From assembly GCA_903888515.1 (NCBI GenBank), contig CAISTY010000084.1, positions 1 to 61,249 of the forward strand: a stretch of DNA of 61,249 bases, written 5' to 3'. How positions within the stretch are numbered: position 1 is the stretch's first letter; every line of letters starts with the position of its first letter. The stretch comes from Akkermansiaceae bacterium (lineage in GTDB: Bacteria > Verrucomicrobiota > Verrucomicrobiia > Verrucomicrobiales > Akkermansiaceae). Made by a program: the position numbers and the translations under genes. Shown piece after piece: positions 23,724-33,744 of the stretch. Under the pieces are notes generated by a model, which saw only the letters and a program-made list of their open reading frames with translations, was not told the DNA's origin and searched no databases.

Positions 23724-25142
23724 TCATCGCCCTTGTGCCGCCTCGGCATCGCGGTAGCGGTAACAGGCCGCGACCACGCTGAACAAAATGGCGACGATGA
23801 ACGAAAGCCCCGCATACATCATGAACCTCCCCGAGGTCACGGCAGCGTCCCCTCCACTACCGGCAAATGTTTTCGTGATGAATGCCACCAACAGATTGCC
23901 CGCTGCCACGGTCAGTAGCCAGAAGCTCATGATCAGGCTCTTCATTTCCGGAGCGGCTTCCCGGTACGCAAACTCCAGTCCTGTGGTGGAAACCAGAACC
24001 TCCGCCGTCGTCAGCACGATGTAGGGCAGCATCTGCCAGGCGACGGAAAGCTGTGCGCCCGCTTCCAACCGTTGCTGCAACCCCGCAACGATCACGTAGG
24101 AAAAGGCGGCGAGAAACATGCCGTAGCTCATGCGCCTCAGGGGTGTCGCGAATCGGCCGAGTCGCGGATAAAGCAGCAGTGTCAGCACCGGCACGAGAAG
24201 CATGACGAGCAGGGGATTCGCCGATTGCATCTGCTCCGCGCCGATGTGCAGACCGAGCAAATCAAATGCCAGCATCTTCTCGCCTTGTAACACCCAGGTC
24301 GAACTCGTCTGATCGAACAACGACCAGAACGGCGACACCAGCGCGAACACACCCAGAATCGGCAGCACGGACTTCGCCGCATCCACTTCACGTGCGCTGA
24401 AACGCTGGTGCGCCGCGCTCCAAAAACCCTTGCCTGCGTCCTTCGTGCTCGTCATCGCATGCCAGAAAACCTTGATGAAACCCGCAGTCCTCGTTTCACG
24501 GTTCGGCGGCACCCGGACGTAATGCTTCGTGCCCAGCCAGAAAATCAGCGTGGCAATCGCCATCAGAATGCCGGGCACGCCAAATGCCCAACTGTAGCCG
24601 TGATGGTTTTTCACCCATGGCACAACGAGAAACGAAAAGAACGAGCCGAGGTTGATGCTCCAGTAAAATGCTCCGTAGGCCTTTTGGAGCAGATGCGATT
24701 GCTCGGGTTTGAATTGGTCACCCATGAACGCCGACACGCATGGCTTGATGCCGCCCGAACCAAATGCAATGAGCGCCAACCCGGAAAAGAGGCACCATAT
24801 CCTGCCGTCCACACCGCCCGCAAAATCGCTGCACGCCAATACGCCGTGACCGGCGCAGTAGAACAACGACACCCACAGGATGGTGTGGTAACGCCCGAAG
24901 AATTTATCCGAAATCCATGCTCCGAACAGCGGCATGAAGTAGTTGGCGGACACGAACATGTGTATGATTTCAGTCGATCTGTCCGCCGTCTGACCCAATC
25001 CCCCCTGCATCACCGTGCCTGTGATATATCCCGCTAAAATACTGCGCATCCCGTAGTAGCTGAAGCGCTCGCACGCTTCGTTGCCGACGATGTATTTCAC
25101 CTGCGACGGAAAACGGTTCGAGCCTGGCTGCGCTGCGTTCAT
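23724..25142 (-). CDS. POT/PTR family proton-dependent peptide transporter
   Basis: This 472-aa membrane protein has about 12 or more hydrophobic segments. It carries the family signatures NEACERFSYYGMRSIL (the E-x-x-E-R-F-x-Y-Y-G proton/peptide motif in TM1) and FGSGGIKPCVSAFMGDQF. It imports di- and tripeptides with protons across the inner membrane. The start is set at MNAAQPGSNRFPSQVKY; an upstream ATG (25175) adds 11 residues without support. The divergent A2M gene begins 225 nt away, so they share an upstream region. Confidence 0.9.
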   Translation of the reverse strand: MNAAQPGSNRFPSQVKYIVGNEACERFSYYGMRSILAGYITGTVMQGGLGQTADRSTEIIHMFVSANYFMPLFGAWISDKFFGRYHTILWVSLFYCAGHGVLACSDFAGGVDGRIWCLFSGLALIAFGSGGIKPCVSAFMGDQFKPEQSHLLQKAYGAFYWSINLGSFFSFLVVPWVKNHHGYSWAFGVPGILMAIATLIFWLGTKHYVRVPPNRETRTAGFIKVFWHAMTSTKDAGKGFWSAAHQRFSAREVDAAKSVLPILGVFALVSPFWSLFDQTSSTWVLQGEKMLAFDLLGLHIGAEQMQSANPLLVMLLVPVLTLLLYPRLGRFATPLRRMSYGMFLAAFSYVIVAGLQQRLEAGAQLSVAWQMLPYIVLTTAEVLVSTTGLEFAYREAAPEMKSLIMSFWLLTVAAGNLLVAFITKTFAGSGGDAAVTSGRFMMYAGLSFIVAILFSVVAACYRYRDAEAAQGR

Positions 25143-25367
25143 GATTGTGGCTGGCGTGTGGCTAACGGGAAACAACCGTGATGGCCAGATATTTGTTTGC
25201 AGGATGCCCGAGCCCGGGAATGTCCATGCGCCTATCGTGGGATGTCAAGACGGTGTTTCGGTGTCACGGATTTCCCCGGGCAACCCGCAGCTTCGGGCTT
25301 GGAATTTTATTGGAATTTCATCGCCTTTACCGGGACATGCATTAGTGTCGTCACAGCCATCACGACT

Positions 25368-28300
25368 ATGAAACCATACTCCTGCGCCATCACGGCGTTT
25401 TTGGCCATCGCCATGGCCGCTGCCGCCGCTCCGCGGCTGGTTGTCTCCACCCCAGCGCTGGTTCCCGAATCGAAAATCGATCTGGTGCTCGACCTGCCCG
25501 TCATCGAAACCTCGGAAATCGGCACAACCACCGATAATTCCTGGCTCGAGATCAAACCGGCCCTGCCCGGAAAACTGCGCTGGAAGGCCCAGAACATCGC
25601 CGCGTTCCTGCCCGACCAAGCACCGGCTATCAGCACCACTTATACGTTCTCGATCCCCAAGAACCGCAAACACCTCGACTCCTCGCCCGTTCCCGCCGGG
25701 AAATTCACCACGCTCGCGTCGGAGGATTTTCGCATCGTTGCCGCCTCGTCCCCTAACCGATGGTCCTCCGATTACTCCCCCTCCACCAGCGAGTGGATGG
25801 TGATTTTCAACGACGCGATCGATCCCGCTGCGGCGTCCGCCTTTGTGACCTTCGCATCCAAGTCCGGCCAGCGCGTGGCCGCCCAACTGGAACGCCCCAC
25901 CTTCGACCGTGCCGGCTACCACGCCACAAATCAAAAACCCTGGGCCGCCCGCTGGGGCCAACCATCCACCGGGAAATCCCCGCCAAACGCCCTCCTGCCC
26001 CATGGCTTCATCGCCAAACCGATCAGCCCCTTGCCTCCCGGCGAGGCTTGGCAGTTGTTCGTCCTCAAAGGCCTGCCTAACACCTCCGGCATGGCGCGTC
26101 TCAAGGAGGATGCCGCCTACGAAATCGGCACCATCGCGCCCTTCCGCATCACGGAAATCAAGTCCTCTATCATCGCCGACCAACCACGCAAAATCATCGT
26201 CACCTTCAACCATCCCGTCCCGAAATCCCTGCCACCTGATTTCCTCTCCTCCTGCGTAACCATCACCCCGCGCCCGGAAAACCTCAAGGCCGTCATCGAT
26301 AAGGACCAACATAATGACATCGAGTTCACCGGCAATCTGGCGGATATCGACAAATACTCCGTCACGATCAAACCACCATTCTCCTCCCGCGACGGACTCG
26401 CCCTGCAAGCCGCAAGCACCAAGGCCGTTGCCTTCGAACACTTGGACCCGCAATTGACCCTGCCGACCGACAACCAGGCCCAGCTTGCCGATGGCCATCG
26501 CAGCTACCGCGTCCAAACCGTCAACCTCGCCAGCCTCCATGTGCGCATCAAGAAACTCGCCAACAACGATCTGATCCGCGCCTATCAGGGATACTGCAAT
26601 TATACCGGCATCGGCCCTAACGGAAAAGCCGTCACCCCCACCGCTCCACTGCCATGGCCGCTGGTCGTCGGTGAGACCATCGTCGAGAAAGACATCCCGC
26701 TCGGCAACCCGATCGACACCTCCAAGGAAATCACCCTGCTGTGGGATCAACTCCTGCCCAAGGAACTGCGTCACGCGGCACTCTTCCTCGATATCACCGG
26801 CACCCCGCTGCCCGGTGCGGATAGCCAGGGCCGCTCTAACACCCAGGCGCTCATCCAACTCACCGATATCGGCCTGGCCTGGAAATTCACCGCCAACGAA
26901 GCGCTCGTTTACGCGTTTTCCTGCACTACCGGTGCTCCCCTGCCAGACATGAAAATCCAGCTTTTCGGCGATGACTGCCGTGCTCTCGATGCGGTCACCA
27001 CCAACGTCTCGGGCCTCGCCACCGTGCCCCGCCCGGATGCCGTCCGCCACCTCCTCGCCGCACTCGGCACCGATGCTTATATCACCGCGTTCGATGCCAC
27101 CCTCGCCACCGTCGGCCTCTGGCATTTCCCGGTCCGCTACGCCTGGAACAAACCCCCGGAGTCCGTTAGAAAGGCTTTTCTTTTCACCGACCGCTCGCTC
27201 TATCGGCCCGGCGAAACCGTCCACCTCAAGGGGATCCTCCGCACCCTCCGCGGCAATGCCATCGAACCCGTGAAACCAAGCCCCGCCCGCATCGTCATCC
27301 ACGACCCCACCGACAAGGAAATCTCCAGCCAGCCGATCACCCTATCATCTAACGGTTCATTCGATTTCTCCCACACCCTCGCCCCGTCACAAACCGGCAC
27401 CCACTTGATCCGCCTCGAATTCCCCGACGAACTCGCCGCCGCAGAAGCCAAAGAGGAATCCGATGATGAATCCGACGACAGGGACTGGCAGAAAAAGGAA
27501 AACATCATGGCCAGCGCACGCTTCGAACTGCCGCTGCGCGTCGAGGAGTTCCGCCGCAACGCCTTCGAAATCACCCAGACCATCCCCACCCCCGACATTG
27601 GCGCCAAGACCGTCACCGCCAAACTCGGCGCCAAATACTATCAAGGCCAGGCGGTGGCCTCCGGCACGGTGAAACACTACAGCCGCGTCACCGCCAAAAA
27701 CCCCTACCCCGAACGCTTCCGGGATTTCCTCTTCGGCAACCACCGCTCTTACGACCGGGGTTATTGGTATCACTATTTCGGCTATCAGGATAACGATCAG
27801 GACGATTCCACCAGCCACACCACCCAACTGCAGGGGGATGCACTACTCTCCGCCGATGGCGCCGCCACCCTTTCTATCGAAATCCCCCAAGCCGATTTCC
27901 CCACCCCGCAGGATGTCGAAATCTCCTCGGAAGTCACCGATGCCAACCTCCAGACACTCACCGCCACCACCACCGCCACCGTGCATCCGGCAGACGTCAT
28001 CGTCGGCATCTCGCGCATCGACAAACTCATCCGCGCCGGTGAACCCGTGACGCTCAAAATCGTCGCCATCGATCCCGATGAACAACCGTTCAAGCAGCCG
28101 CTCAAACTCACCGCCACCCTCACCCGCGAGGTCAACAACACCGTCAAATCCCAAACCCCCGCCGGAGAAACCTCCACCCGCAACGATGTGACCGAGGAAC
28201 CCGTGACCACCTCCGAAATCACCCTCGACCCCGCGGCCTCCGCCCGTGATGGCCTAACATTCTCCATCACCCCGAAATCCAACGGCCTGCATTTCCTCAC

Positions 28301-31139
28301 CCTCCGCGGCTCCGACCCCCAGGGACGACCTTTCGCCACCGCCATCAGCTTCCACGTCTACGGAACCCATGAATACCCGTGGCTCTATGAGGACGGCATG
28401 CGCGTGAAACTCGTCGCCGAAAAAAAATCCTATCAGCCGGGTGAAACCGCGCGCGTGCTCGTGCTCTCGCCCATCGAGGGCACCGCGCTCGTCACCGTGG
28501 AGCGTGAAAAAGTCCTCCGCTCGTTCCTCATCCCGCTCAAGGCGGACAACCCGGTCATCGATATTCCCCTAACAGACGAGGACGCTCCCAATGCCTTCGT
28601 TTCCGTGCTCATCGTCAAGGGTGCCAAGGAATCCGCCCGCAAACACAAGTCCCCCCAACTCCGCCTCGGATATTGCGAATTGCTCGTCACCAACCTCCGC
28701 GACACCCTCGCCGTCACCTTCGACCCACCCGCCGACAGCTACCGCCCGGGCGAACAAGTCACTCTATCAGGGACGGTCGCACTCGCCGGCGGCAAGCCCG
28801 CCGCCAAAGCCGAAGTCACGCTCTACGCCGAGGACGAGGGCACGCTCGCCGTGATGGGATACGAAACACCCGATCCAATGAAACATTTCTATCAACCCCG
28901 CAACCTCGGTGTGGAGGCCGGCACCTCGTTCGAGTCATTTCTAGCAGAAGACCCGGAAATGCAGGACTTCAACAACAAGGGCTTCTTCATCGGCGGCGGC
29001 GACGGCGATGATCCTGCCAAACTCGCCAACCTGCTGCGCCGGAACTTCGATCCCTGCGCCACATGGGCGCCCACCCTGGTCGCCGATGCCTCCGGCAAAT
29101 TCTCCCATACCTTCAAGCTCCCGGACACGCTCACCCGCTACCGGGTCATCGCCATCGCCCATCATGAGGTCACCCGCTTCGGCCATGCGGAGGCCGCCAT
29201 CATCGCCAAAAAAGACCTGATGCTGGAACCGAAAGCCCCGCGCTTCGCCAACCAAACGGACACGATCCACCCACAGGTGCTGGTGCAAAACGCGTCCCGC
29301 TTCACCGGCACATGGAAAATCACCTACAACGCCCACGACTCTAACGGAACGCCGGTTTGCCGCGCGCTGGGCACCACCTCGGAAACGGTCTCGCTCGCTC
29401 CCGGTGCGTCCGCAACCGTGGTCTTCCCCACCCTCGCGGAAACCACCGGTGAAGCCGTGCTCACTTGGAAAGCCACCCCCGTTTCACTCAAAAACGGCAT
29501 CATCGGCGCGCCCGGAACACTCAACCTGTTCGACGCCGTGGAATCCCGCTTCCAGGTGCTCTATCCCATGCCGCTGCTCCGCCAGGTGAAATTTGTCAAA
29601 CTTGATCGACCCGGCGCCCAGGCCGACCTGCGCAAGGTGCTCGATGCGGGGCTGTTAGACGGCAGTGGCACCATCGATCTCGAGTTCGCGCGCTCTCCGC
29701 TGGTCGAGGCGGCCGGTTCCATCGACTTCCTTCTGCACTATCCGTACGGTTGCGTCGAGCAAACCACGTCTTCGCTCATCCCGTGGTGCGCCGTGGATTC
29801 CCTCAAGGATGTCATCCCGGCGTTCGCCAAACTGCCGGAGAAAAAAGTCCGCGCCACCATCCAGGCCGGTGCCGATAGACTGCTCTCGATGCAACTTCCT
29901 AACGGATCGTTCACCTACTGGCCGGGCGGTACCGATACCGTCGACTGGGCCACTCCCTACGCCGGCATGGGCCTCATGATGGCCTCCGCCGCAGGTGCCA
30001 GCGTGCCCGATTCCGCCATCGAATCACTCAAACAATACCTCATCGAAAGCCTGCGCGGCCTTGCCAGCGCCAAGTCCGCTTACGCGCTCGAATCCCACGC
30101 CCGCACACTCCTCGTGCTGGCGCTCGCCGCCGCACCCCAACCCGCCTATCAGAACGCGATGATCGACCGCCTGGCACAACTCACACCCGCCGCCCGCAGC
30201 ATGTTGGCCGCCGCCATCGCCGAGGCGAACCCGGATAACAAAACCAAGCTCGCCACCGCCCGCTCCGTCCTCACCTCCAAGGTCCCCATCACCCTCAAGG
30301 ATGACGATTGGATGCCATGGTCGCCGGACAAGGCGCTCGAGTTGCTCGCCTGGCTCGCCATCGCTCCGGATGGCCCCGAAACCACGGCCACCCTCGACCG
30401 CTTGCTCAACGAACGCAATCCCTACGGCCACTGGCGCAACACCTGGGTCAATGGCTGGGCGATCCTCGCCATGGGCCGCTACGCCCAATACGAAAAAAAA
30501 CCCGCGAAATCCATCGCTCTGAAACTCGATACCCACGACGGCTTCGAAACCATCCATCTATCTCCTGACCATCCCACCGCCACCCGCACCCTAACGCTCG
30601 GACCGAATCTGAAGCTCGGTGTCAACGCCGACCAAAACGCGTTTGTCCGTCTCCGCGTCGCCTCCAGACCGCCGGTCGCCCCGCTCCAACCAGTTTCTAA
30701 CAACGGATTGTCCATCGACCGCATCTATCACCGCGTCAAACCGGATGGTTCCGCCGAACCTCTCACAAATCCGAAACCCGGTGATCTCATCCGTGTTTCC
30801 CTGCGTGTCACCCTGCCCAAGGACGACACCCGTTATCTCGTTATCGAGGACCTGCTCCCGGCGGTGCTGGAAACCGTCAACACCGATTTCCAATCGCAAA
30901 AAAGTGCCCTCGACGTCCGCACCAGTGAGAACGATTGGAATATCAGCCACTCGGAACTCCGCAGCGACCGCGCCGTCTTCTTCCTCGATCACATCTGGCG
31001 CAAAGGCACCTATACTGTCACCTATCTTGCACGCTGCACCCTTGCTGGCCAGGCCACCGCCCCCCCCGCCAAGGTCGAGTCCATGTATGACCCGGAAAAC
31101 TTCGCCCTCTCCGCCTCACGCGTGTTCCATGCCAGGTAA
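25368..31139 (+). CDS. Bacterial alpha-2-macroglobulin family protein with thioester
   Basis: This 1923-aa periplasmic protein starts at MKPYSCAITAFLAIAMAAAAA (signal peptide without a lipobox Cys). Macroglobulin-like beta domains fill residues ~25-1400, including RSLYRPGETVHLKGILR (the MG bait-region approach) and FVSVLIVKGAKE. The thioester motif is intact as YPYGCVEQTTSS near 1460, followed by the alpha/alpha-toroid (GADRLLSMQLPNGSFTYWPG) and a receptor-like C-terminus. Bacterial A2Ms trap attacking proteases and are often paired with pbpC; none is adjacent here. A C8 run near the 3' end (31060-31067) is a mutable site. The frame stays open upstream to 25197, but that part is intergenic. 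Confidence 0.92.
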   Translation: MKPYSCAITAFLAIAMAAAAAPRLVVSTPALVPESKIDLVLDLPVIETSEIGTTTDNSWLEIKPALPGKLRWKAQNIAAFLPDQAPAISTTYTFSIPKNRKHLDSSPVPAGKFTTLASEDFRIVAASSPNRWSSDYSPSTSEWMVIFNDAIDPAAASAFVTFASKSGQRVAAQLERPTFDRAGYHATNQKPWAARWGQPSTGKSPPNALLPHGFIAKPISPLPPGEAWQLFVLKGLPNTSGMARLKEDAAYEIGTIAPFRITEIKSSIIADQPRKIIVTFNHPVPKSLPPDFLSSCVTITPRPENLKAVIDKDQHNDIEFTGNLADIDKYSVTIKPPFSSRDGLALQAASTKAVAFEHLDPQLTLPTDNQAQLADGHRSYRVQTVNLASLHVRIKKLANNDLIRAYQGYCNYTGIGPNGKAVTPTAPLPWPLVVGETIVEKDIPLGNPIDTSKEITLLWDQLLPKELRHAALFLDITGTPLPGADSQGRSNTQALIQLTDIGLAWKFTANEALVYAFSCTTGAPLPDMKIQLFGDDCRALDAVTTNVSGLATVPRPDAVRHLLAALGTDAYITAFDATLATVGLWHFPVRYAWNKPPESVRKAFLFTDRSLYRPGETVHLKGILRTLRGNAIEPVKPSPARIVIHDPTDKEISSQPITLSSNGSFDFSHTLAPSQTGTHLIRLEFPDELAAAEAKEESDDESDDRDWQKKENIMASARFELPLRVEEFRRNAFEITQTIPTPDIGAKTVTAKLGAKYYQGQAVASGTVKHYSRVTAKNPYPERFRDFLFGNHRSYDRGYWYHYFGYQDNDQDDSTSHTTQLQGDALLSADGAATLSIEIPQADFPTPQDVEISSEVTDANLQTLTATTTATVHPADVIVGISRIDKLIRAGEPVTLKIVAIDPDEQPFKQPLKLTATLTREVNNTVKSQTPAGETSTRNDVTEEPVTTSEITLDPAASARDGLTFSITPKSNGLHFLTLRGSDPQGRPFATAISFHVYGTHEYPWLYEDGMRVKLVAEKKSYQPGETARVLVLSPIEGTALVTVEREKVLRSFLIPLKADNPVIDIPLTDEDAPNAFVSVLIVKGAKESARKHKSPQLRLGYCELLVTNLRDTLAVTFDPPADSYRPGEQVTLSGTVALAGGKPAAKAEVTLYAEDEGTLAVMGYETPDPMKHFYQPRNLGVEAGTSFESFLAEDPEMQDFNNKGFFIGGGDGDDPAKLANLLRRNFDPCATWAPTLVADASGKFSHTFKLPDTLTRYRVIAIAHHEVTRFGHAEAAIIAKKDLMLEPKAPRFANQTDTIHPQVLVQNASRFTGTWKITYNAHDSNGTPVCRALGTTSETVSLAPGASATVVFPTLAETTGEAVLTWKATPVSLKNGIIGAPGTLNLFDAVESRFQVLYPMPLLRQVKFVKLDRPGAQADLRKVLDAGLLDGSGTIDLEFARSPLVEAAGSIDFLLHYPYGCVEQTTSSLIPWCAVDSLKDVIPAFAKLPEKKVRATIQAGADRLLSMQLPNGSFTYWPGGTDTVDWATPYAGMGLMMASAAGASVPDSAIESLKQYLIESLRGLASAKSAYALESHARTLLVLALAAAPQPAYQNAMIDRLAQLTPAARSMLAAAIAEANPDNKTKLATARSVLTSKVPITLKDDDWMPWSPDKALELLAWLAIAPDGPETTATLDRLLNERNPYGHWRNTWVNGWAILAMGRYAQYEKKPAKSIALKLDTHDGFETIHLSPDHPTATRTLTLGPNLKLGVNADQNAFVRLRVASRPPVAPLQPVSNNGLSIDRIYHRVKPDGSAEPLTNPKPGDLIRVSLRVTLPKDDTRYLVIEDLLPAVLETVNTDFQSQKSALDVRTSENDWNISHSELRSDRAVFFLDHIWRKGTYTVTYLARCTLAGQATAPPAKVESMYDPENFALSASRVFHAR

Positions 31140-31203
31140 TCACAGAACTCAGCAAACCACCTCGTTTGGGTCGAATGGCCGAGCAAGTTCGATTCCCTCA
31201 ATT

Positions 31204-31845
31204 TCACGGGGCGAGGCGTTCGATGTGCCAATCGTTGGTGGTGCGGCGGTAGAGGAAGCGGTCGTGGAGGCGGGCCGGGCCGCCCTGCCAGAACTCGAAG
31301 GAAGCAGGCACCACGCGGTAGCCGCCCCAGAAGGAAGGCAGCGGGATATTGCCGTGCTGGAATTTTTCGCGGATTTCGGCGAGTTTCTGGAGGAGGAATT
31401 TTCGTGAGGTGATGACATCGCTCTGGTTGGAAACCCACGCGCCGATTTGTGATTCGCGCGGCCGGGTGGCGAAGTAACGCAATGATTCCGCAGAGCTGAT
31501 TTTTTCGGCACGGCCTTGGATGATGACCTGGCGTTCGAGCGTGAGCCATGGGAATAACAGGGACACATGCGGGTGGATTGCGATCTGCTTGGCTTTGCGG
31601 CTGCCATGGTTGGTGAAAAACACGAAGCCGTCGTGATCATAGTATTTGAGCAACACGGTGCGTTGCCATGGCATGCCGGATTCGTCCACCGTGGCTAGGG
31701 ACATGGCGTTGGGTTCAGGCACGGCGAGTTCGGTGGCGTGCATGAACCACGCGCTGAACTGCGCGACGGGATCCGGGTTCAGATCCTCGCGGTGCAAGCC
31801 GCGGTCGGAATATTCTTTGCGGAATTCGGCCAGATCCATGGTCAA
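31204..31845 (-). CDS. pdxH: Pyridoxamine/pyridoxine 5'-phosphate oxidase
   Basis: The 213-aa length is typical. This FMN enzyme makes PLP from PNP or PMP. Visible features are MSLATVDESGMPWQRTVLLKYYD (FMN/substrate strand), FFTNHGSRKAKQIAIHP, RVIIQGRAEK-type strand VIIQGRAEKI, and the C-terminal signature FWGGYRVVPASFEFWQGG with PARLHDRFLYRR. It is convergent with the A2M gene. The following LolA-like gene is 20 nt upstream in the same direction, so co-transcription is likely. Confidence 0.95.
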   Translation of the reverse strand: MTMDLAEFRKEYSDRGLHREDLNPDPVAQFSAWFMHATELAVPEPNAMSLATVDESGMPWQRTVLLKYYDHDGFVFFTNHGSRKAKQIAIHPHVSLLFPWLTLERQVIIQGRAEKISSAESLRYFATRPRESQIGAWVSNQSDVITSRKFLLQKLAEIREKFQHGNIPLPSFWGGYRVVPASFEFWQGGPARLHDRFLYRRTTNDWHIERLAP

Positions 31846-31865
31846 GAGCTATCCTTACAAGCCTG

Positions 31866-32588
31866 CTAACGCAAGCCGCCAGGTCCGGCTTTTTTCGGGG
31901 TGTCGAAGGTGACATCGGTGATGGACAGGCGCCGACCGCTGGCGGGATCGTGGGTTGCCACCTGCATTTTTCGCAGGGTCCAAACATCCTTGGCGATCTG
32001 CATGACGTCCTCGACTTGGAACTCCTTGAGGACGCCGCCGTTTTTGTCGTGGCCGCGGATTTTCATGAACGCGCCGAATTTCACATGCACCCAGACATAG
32101 ACGACCTCGTAGCGGCCGGCGGAGTCACGCGGTTTGTTGACGCGGATTTTGTGACACGATTGTCCGCCGACATTTTCCTGGCCTTCGAGTTTTGGATTCG
32201 GCCAGTAGAAGAAGCGCAACGCGAGGTCTTCATACGTCAGATCGGTGCCGGCGATGGATTGAACGAGTTTGTCAGGCGGAAAGCCGCGGGTCTTGCCATC
32301 GATCATTTCGAACAAATTGAAGGTGGCTTCGCCGATGCGCATGTGGAAGACCCGCCACGGGCCGTTGTTTTCCGCGAACTGGAACTGGATGTCCTTGCCC
32401 TTGAGAAAAAGCGTGACCGGAGTCTTCTGGTTGCCCTTGCGGAGATTTCCGCTGAGCCCATCGTCGAGCTTGGTGAGCGTGGCGGAGATCCGCGCACCCT
32501 CGAGAATCGCCTTGGCGTCGGGCGGTGCGGCAACACCCGCCAGGGTGGCAAATACGGAAATCGCGAGCACGGCGGACATGGGATGCAT
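31866..32588 (-). CDS. LolA-like outer-membrane lipoprotein-sorting family protein
   Basis: With the start at MHPMSAVLAISVFATLAGVAA the protein is 240 aa with a signal peptide; MSAV at 32579 is equally plausible. TPVTLFLKGKDIQFQF, PWRVFHMRIGEATFNLFEM, LTYEDLALRFFYWPNPKLEG and GGQSCHKIRVNKP followed by YVWVHVKFGAFMKIRGHD fit the LolA/LppX fold of outer-membrane lipoprotein-sorting proteins (PF17131-like). It likely works in the periplasm as a lipid or lipoprotein carrier. It precedes pdxH by 20 nt. Confidence 0.65.
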   Translation of the reverse strand: MHPMSAVLAISVFATLAGVAAPPDAKAILEGARISATLTKLDDGLSGNLRKGNQKTPVTLFLKGKDIQFQFAENNGPWRVFHMRIGEATFNLFEMIDGKTRGFPPDKLVQSIAGTDLTYEDLALRFFYWPNPKLEGQENVGGQSCHKIRVNKPRDSAGRYEVVYVWVHVKFGAFMKIRGHDKNGGVLKEFQVEDVMQIAKDVWTLRKMQVATHDPASGRRLSITDVTFDTPKKAGPGGLR

Positions 32589-32750
32589 GGCCGGAGCATG
32601 GGCAATACCGGGGGATTGGACAAGCATTGCGGCAACTTCCTGCAAAAAAACCCGCACGGTCGGCACCATGTTAAAAACTTTTTTTGAGGCTTGATGATCC
32701 GGGGCCGGGCGAATTGGATGGTCACAACGTATCCACCGTTGTCATCCCCC

Positions 32751-33743
32751 ATGAGCCTACGCAAGCAACTCGCCGATATGCTTCCCGCCTTGCTTCCGGG
32801 AAATCCCGCCGATGCCATCAAAGGCACCGAGTTGATCAGTCTGACCCGCCTGCAACTGACGGGCAATTATTCCGACGCTTCGTTGAGGTATCATTTTTCC
32901 ATCATGTCGTGCGATCCCGCCTCGCCGATTGCGAAGGTCGAGAAGGGTCAGGGATACTATCGCCGCAGCATGCCATTGCCCGCTCTATCAGGTGCGCAGG
33001 AGTTGCTTGCCCTGACCCAGGGCCGGCTTGACGATCTCGCCACCGTCGATCAGGACCTCATGGACAACACCATGCTGCGGATCGGGAAATTCCGCGCGGT
33101 GGTCACCCGTTATTTTGAAATCAACGGTCGCTTTCCCTTCGCCTTCCGCCAGGCATTCGGCAAGCATTCACCGCTCAGCAATTTATGGAAATATCCCGAG
33201 TTGGTGCTGGTCGATTGGGAAACCGGCGGCTCGTTGGACGAAGAGATGTCGCTCGATGAGGTGATGCTTGCATTCAAACAGCGCCTGGGCATCGCCCCGT
33301 TCCGTTTGCATGCCGCGAGACTGCGCATCCAGTCGTCGCTGCAAACCTACCGCGAGGATTTCTATCAGACGCTCGCGGTTTCGATGTGGACGCAAGGCGG
33401 CGAACTGATCTACGCCGCACCCATTGACGACGAAGCGCTGGCCGACAGTCTGCGCCGGCTGAGCGCCGCATTCGGGGTGGGCGTGACATCGTTCGGTCTA
33501 ACACCGGAGGCCTTGGACGAATTGCCGCGCCCGGCGAACATCCTCAACGCCCATCCGCGCGAAACCGAGGCGATCATGGGAAAACTCGATATCAACCGGC
33601 TCGCGGCCCCCCAATCCAGACCGCAGCTTGACTGGAGCGCGCTCACATCGCTGCGCAATGAATCCGAGGATGCGGAAAACCTCGTTCGTTGGCTGACCCG
33701 TTGCATAGACGAACGCCGCGCCGAGCCCTTCAAGGACGAGTGA
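32751..33743 (+). CDS. Conserved-looking protein of unknown function
   Basis: The 330-aa protein starts at MSLRKQLADMLPALLP. Upstream ATGs in frame lie in the promoter region. The first ~75 residues look like a winged-helix module (ADAIKGTELISLTRLQL, then YSDASLRYHFSIMSCDP and KVEKGQGYYRR). The rest is mixed alpha/beta with no signal peptide or membrane segment. RFPFAFRQAFGKHSPLSNLW and KYPELVLVDWETG could suggest a nuclease-like core, but no catalytic motif is certain. Its stop lies 1 nt before the panE start, so translation is probably coupled. I do not recognise the family. Confidence 0.6.
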   Translation: MSLRKQLADMLPALLPGNPADAIKGTELISLTRLQLTGNYSDASLRYHFSIMSCDPASPIAKVEKGQGYYRRSMPLPALSGAQELLALTQGRLDDLATVDQDLMDNTMLRIGKFRAVVTRYFEINGRFPFAFRQAFGKHSPLSNLWKYPELVLVDWETGGSLDEEMSLDEVMLAFKQRLGIAPFRLHAARLRIQSSLQTYREDFYQTLAVSMWTQGGELIYAAPIDDEALADSLRRLSAAFGVGVTSFGLTPEALDELPRPANILNAHPRETEAIMGKLDINRLAAPQSRPQLDWSALTSLRNESEDAENLVRWLTRCIDERRAEPFKDE

Positions 33744-33744
33744 C

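Noticed and set aside
23539..23727. 63-codon extension of the lipoprotein hydrolase starting at an ATGA overlap with the POT gene
   Set aside because: It would bury the lipobox signal internally. The overlap could be chance, although I cannot exclude coupling.
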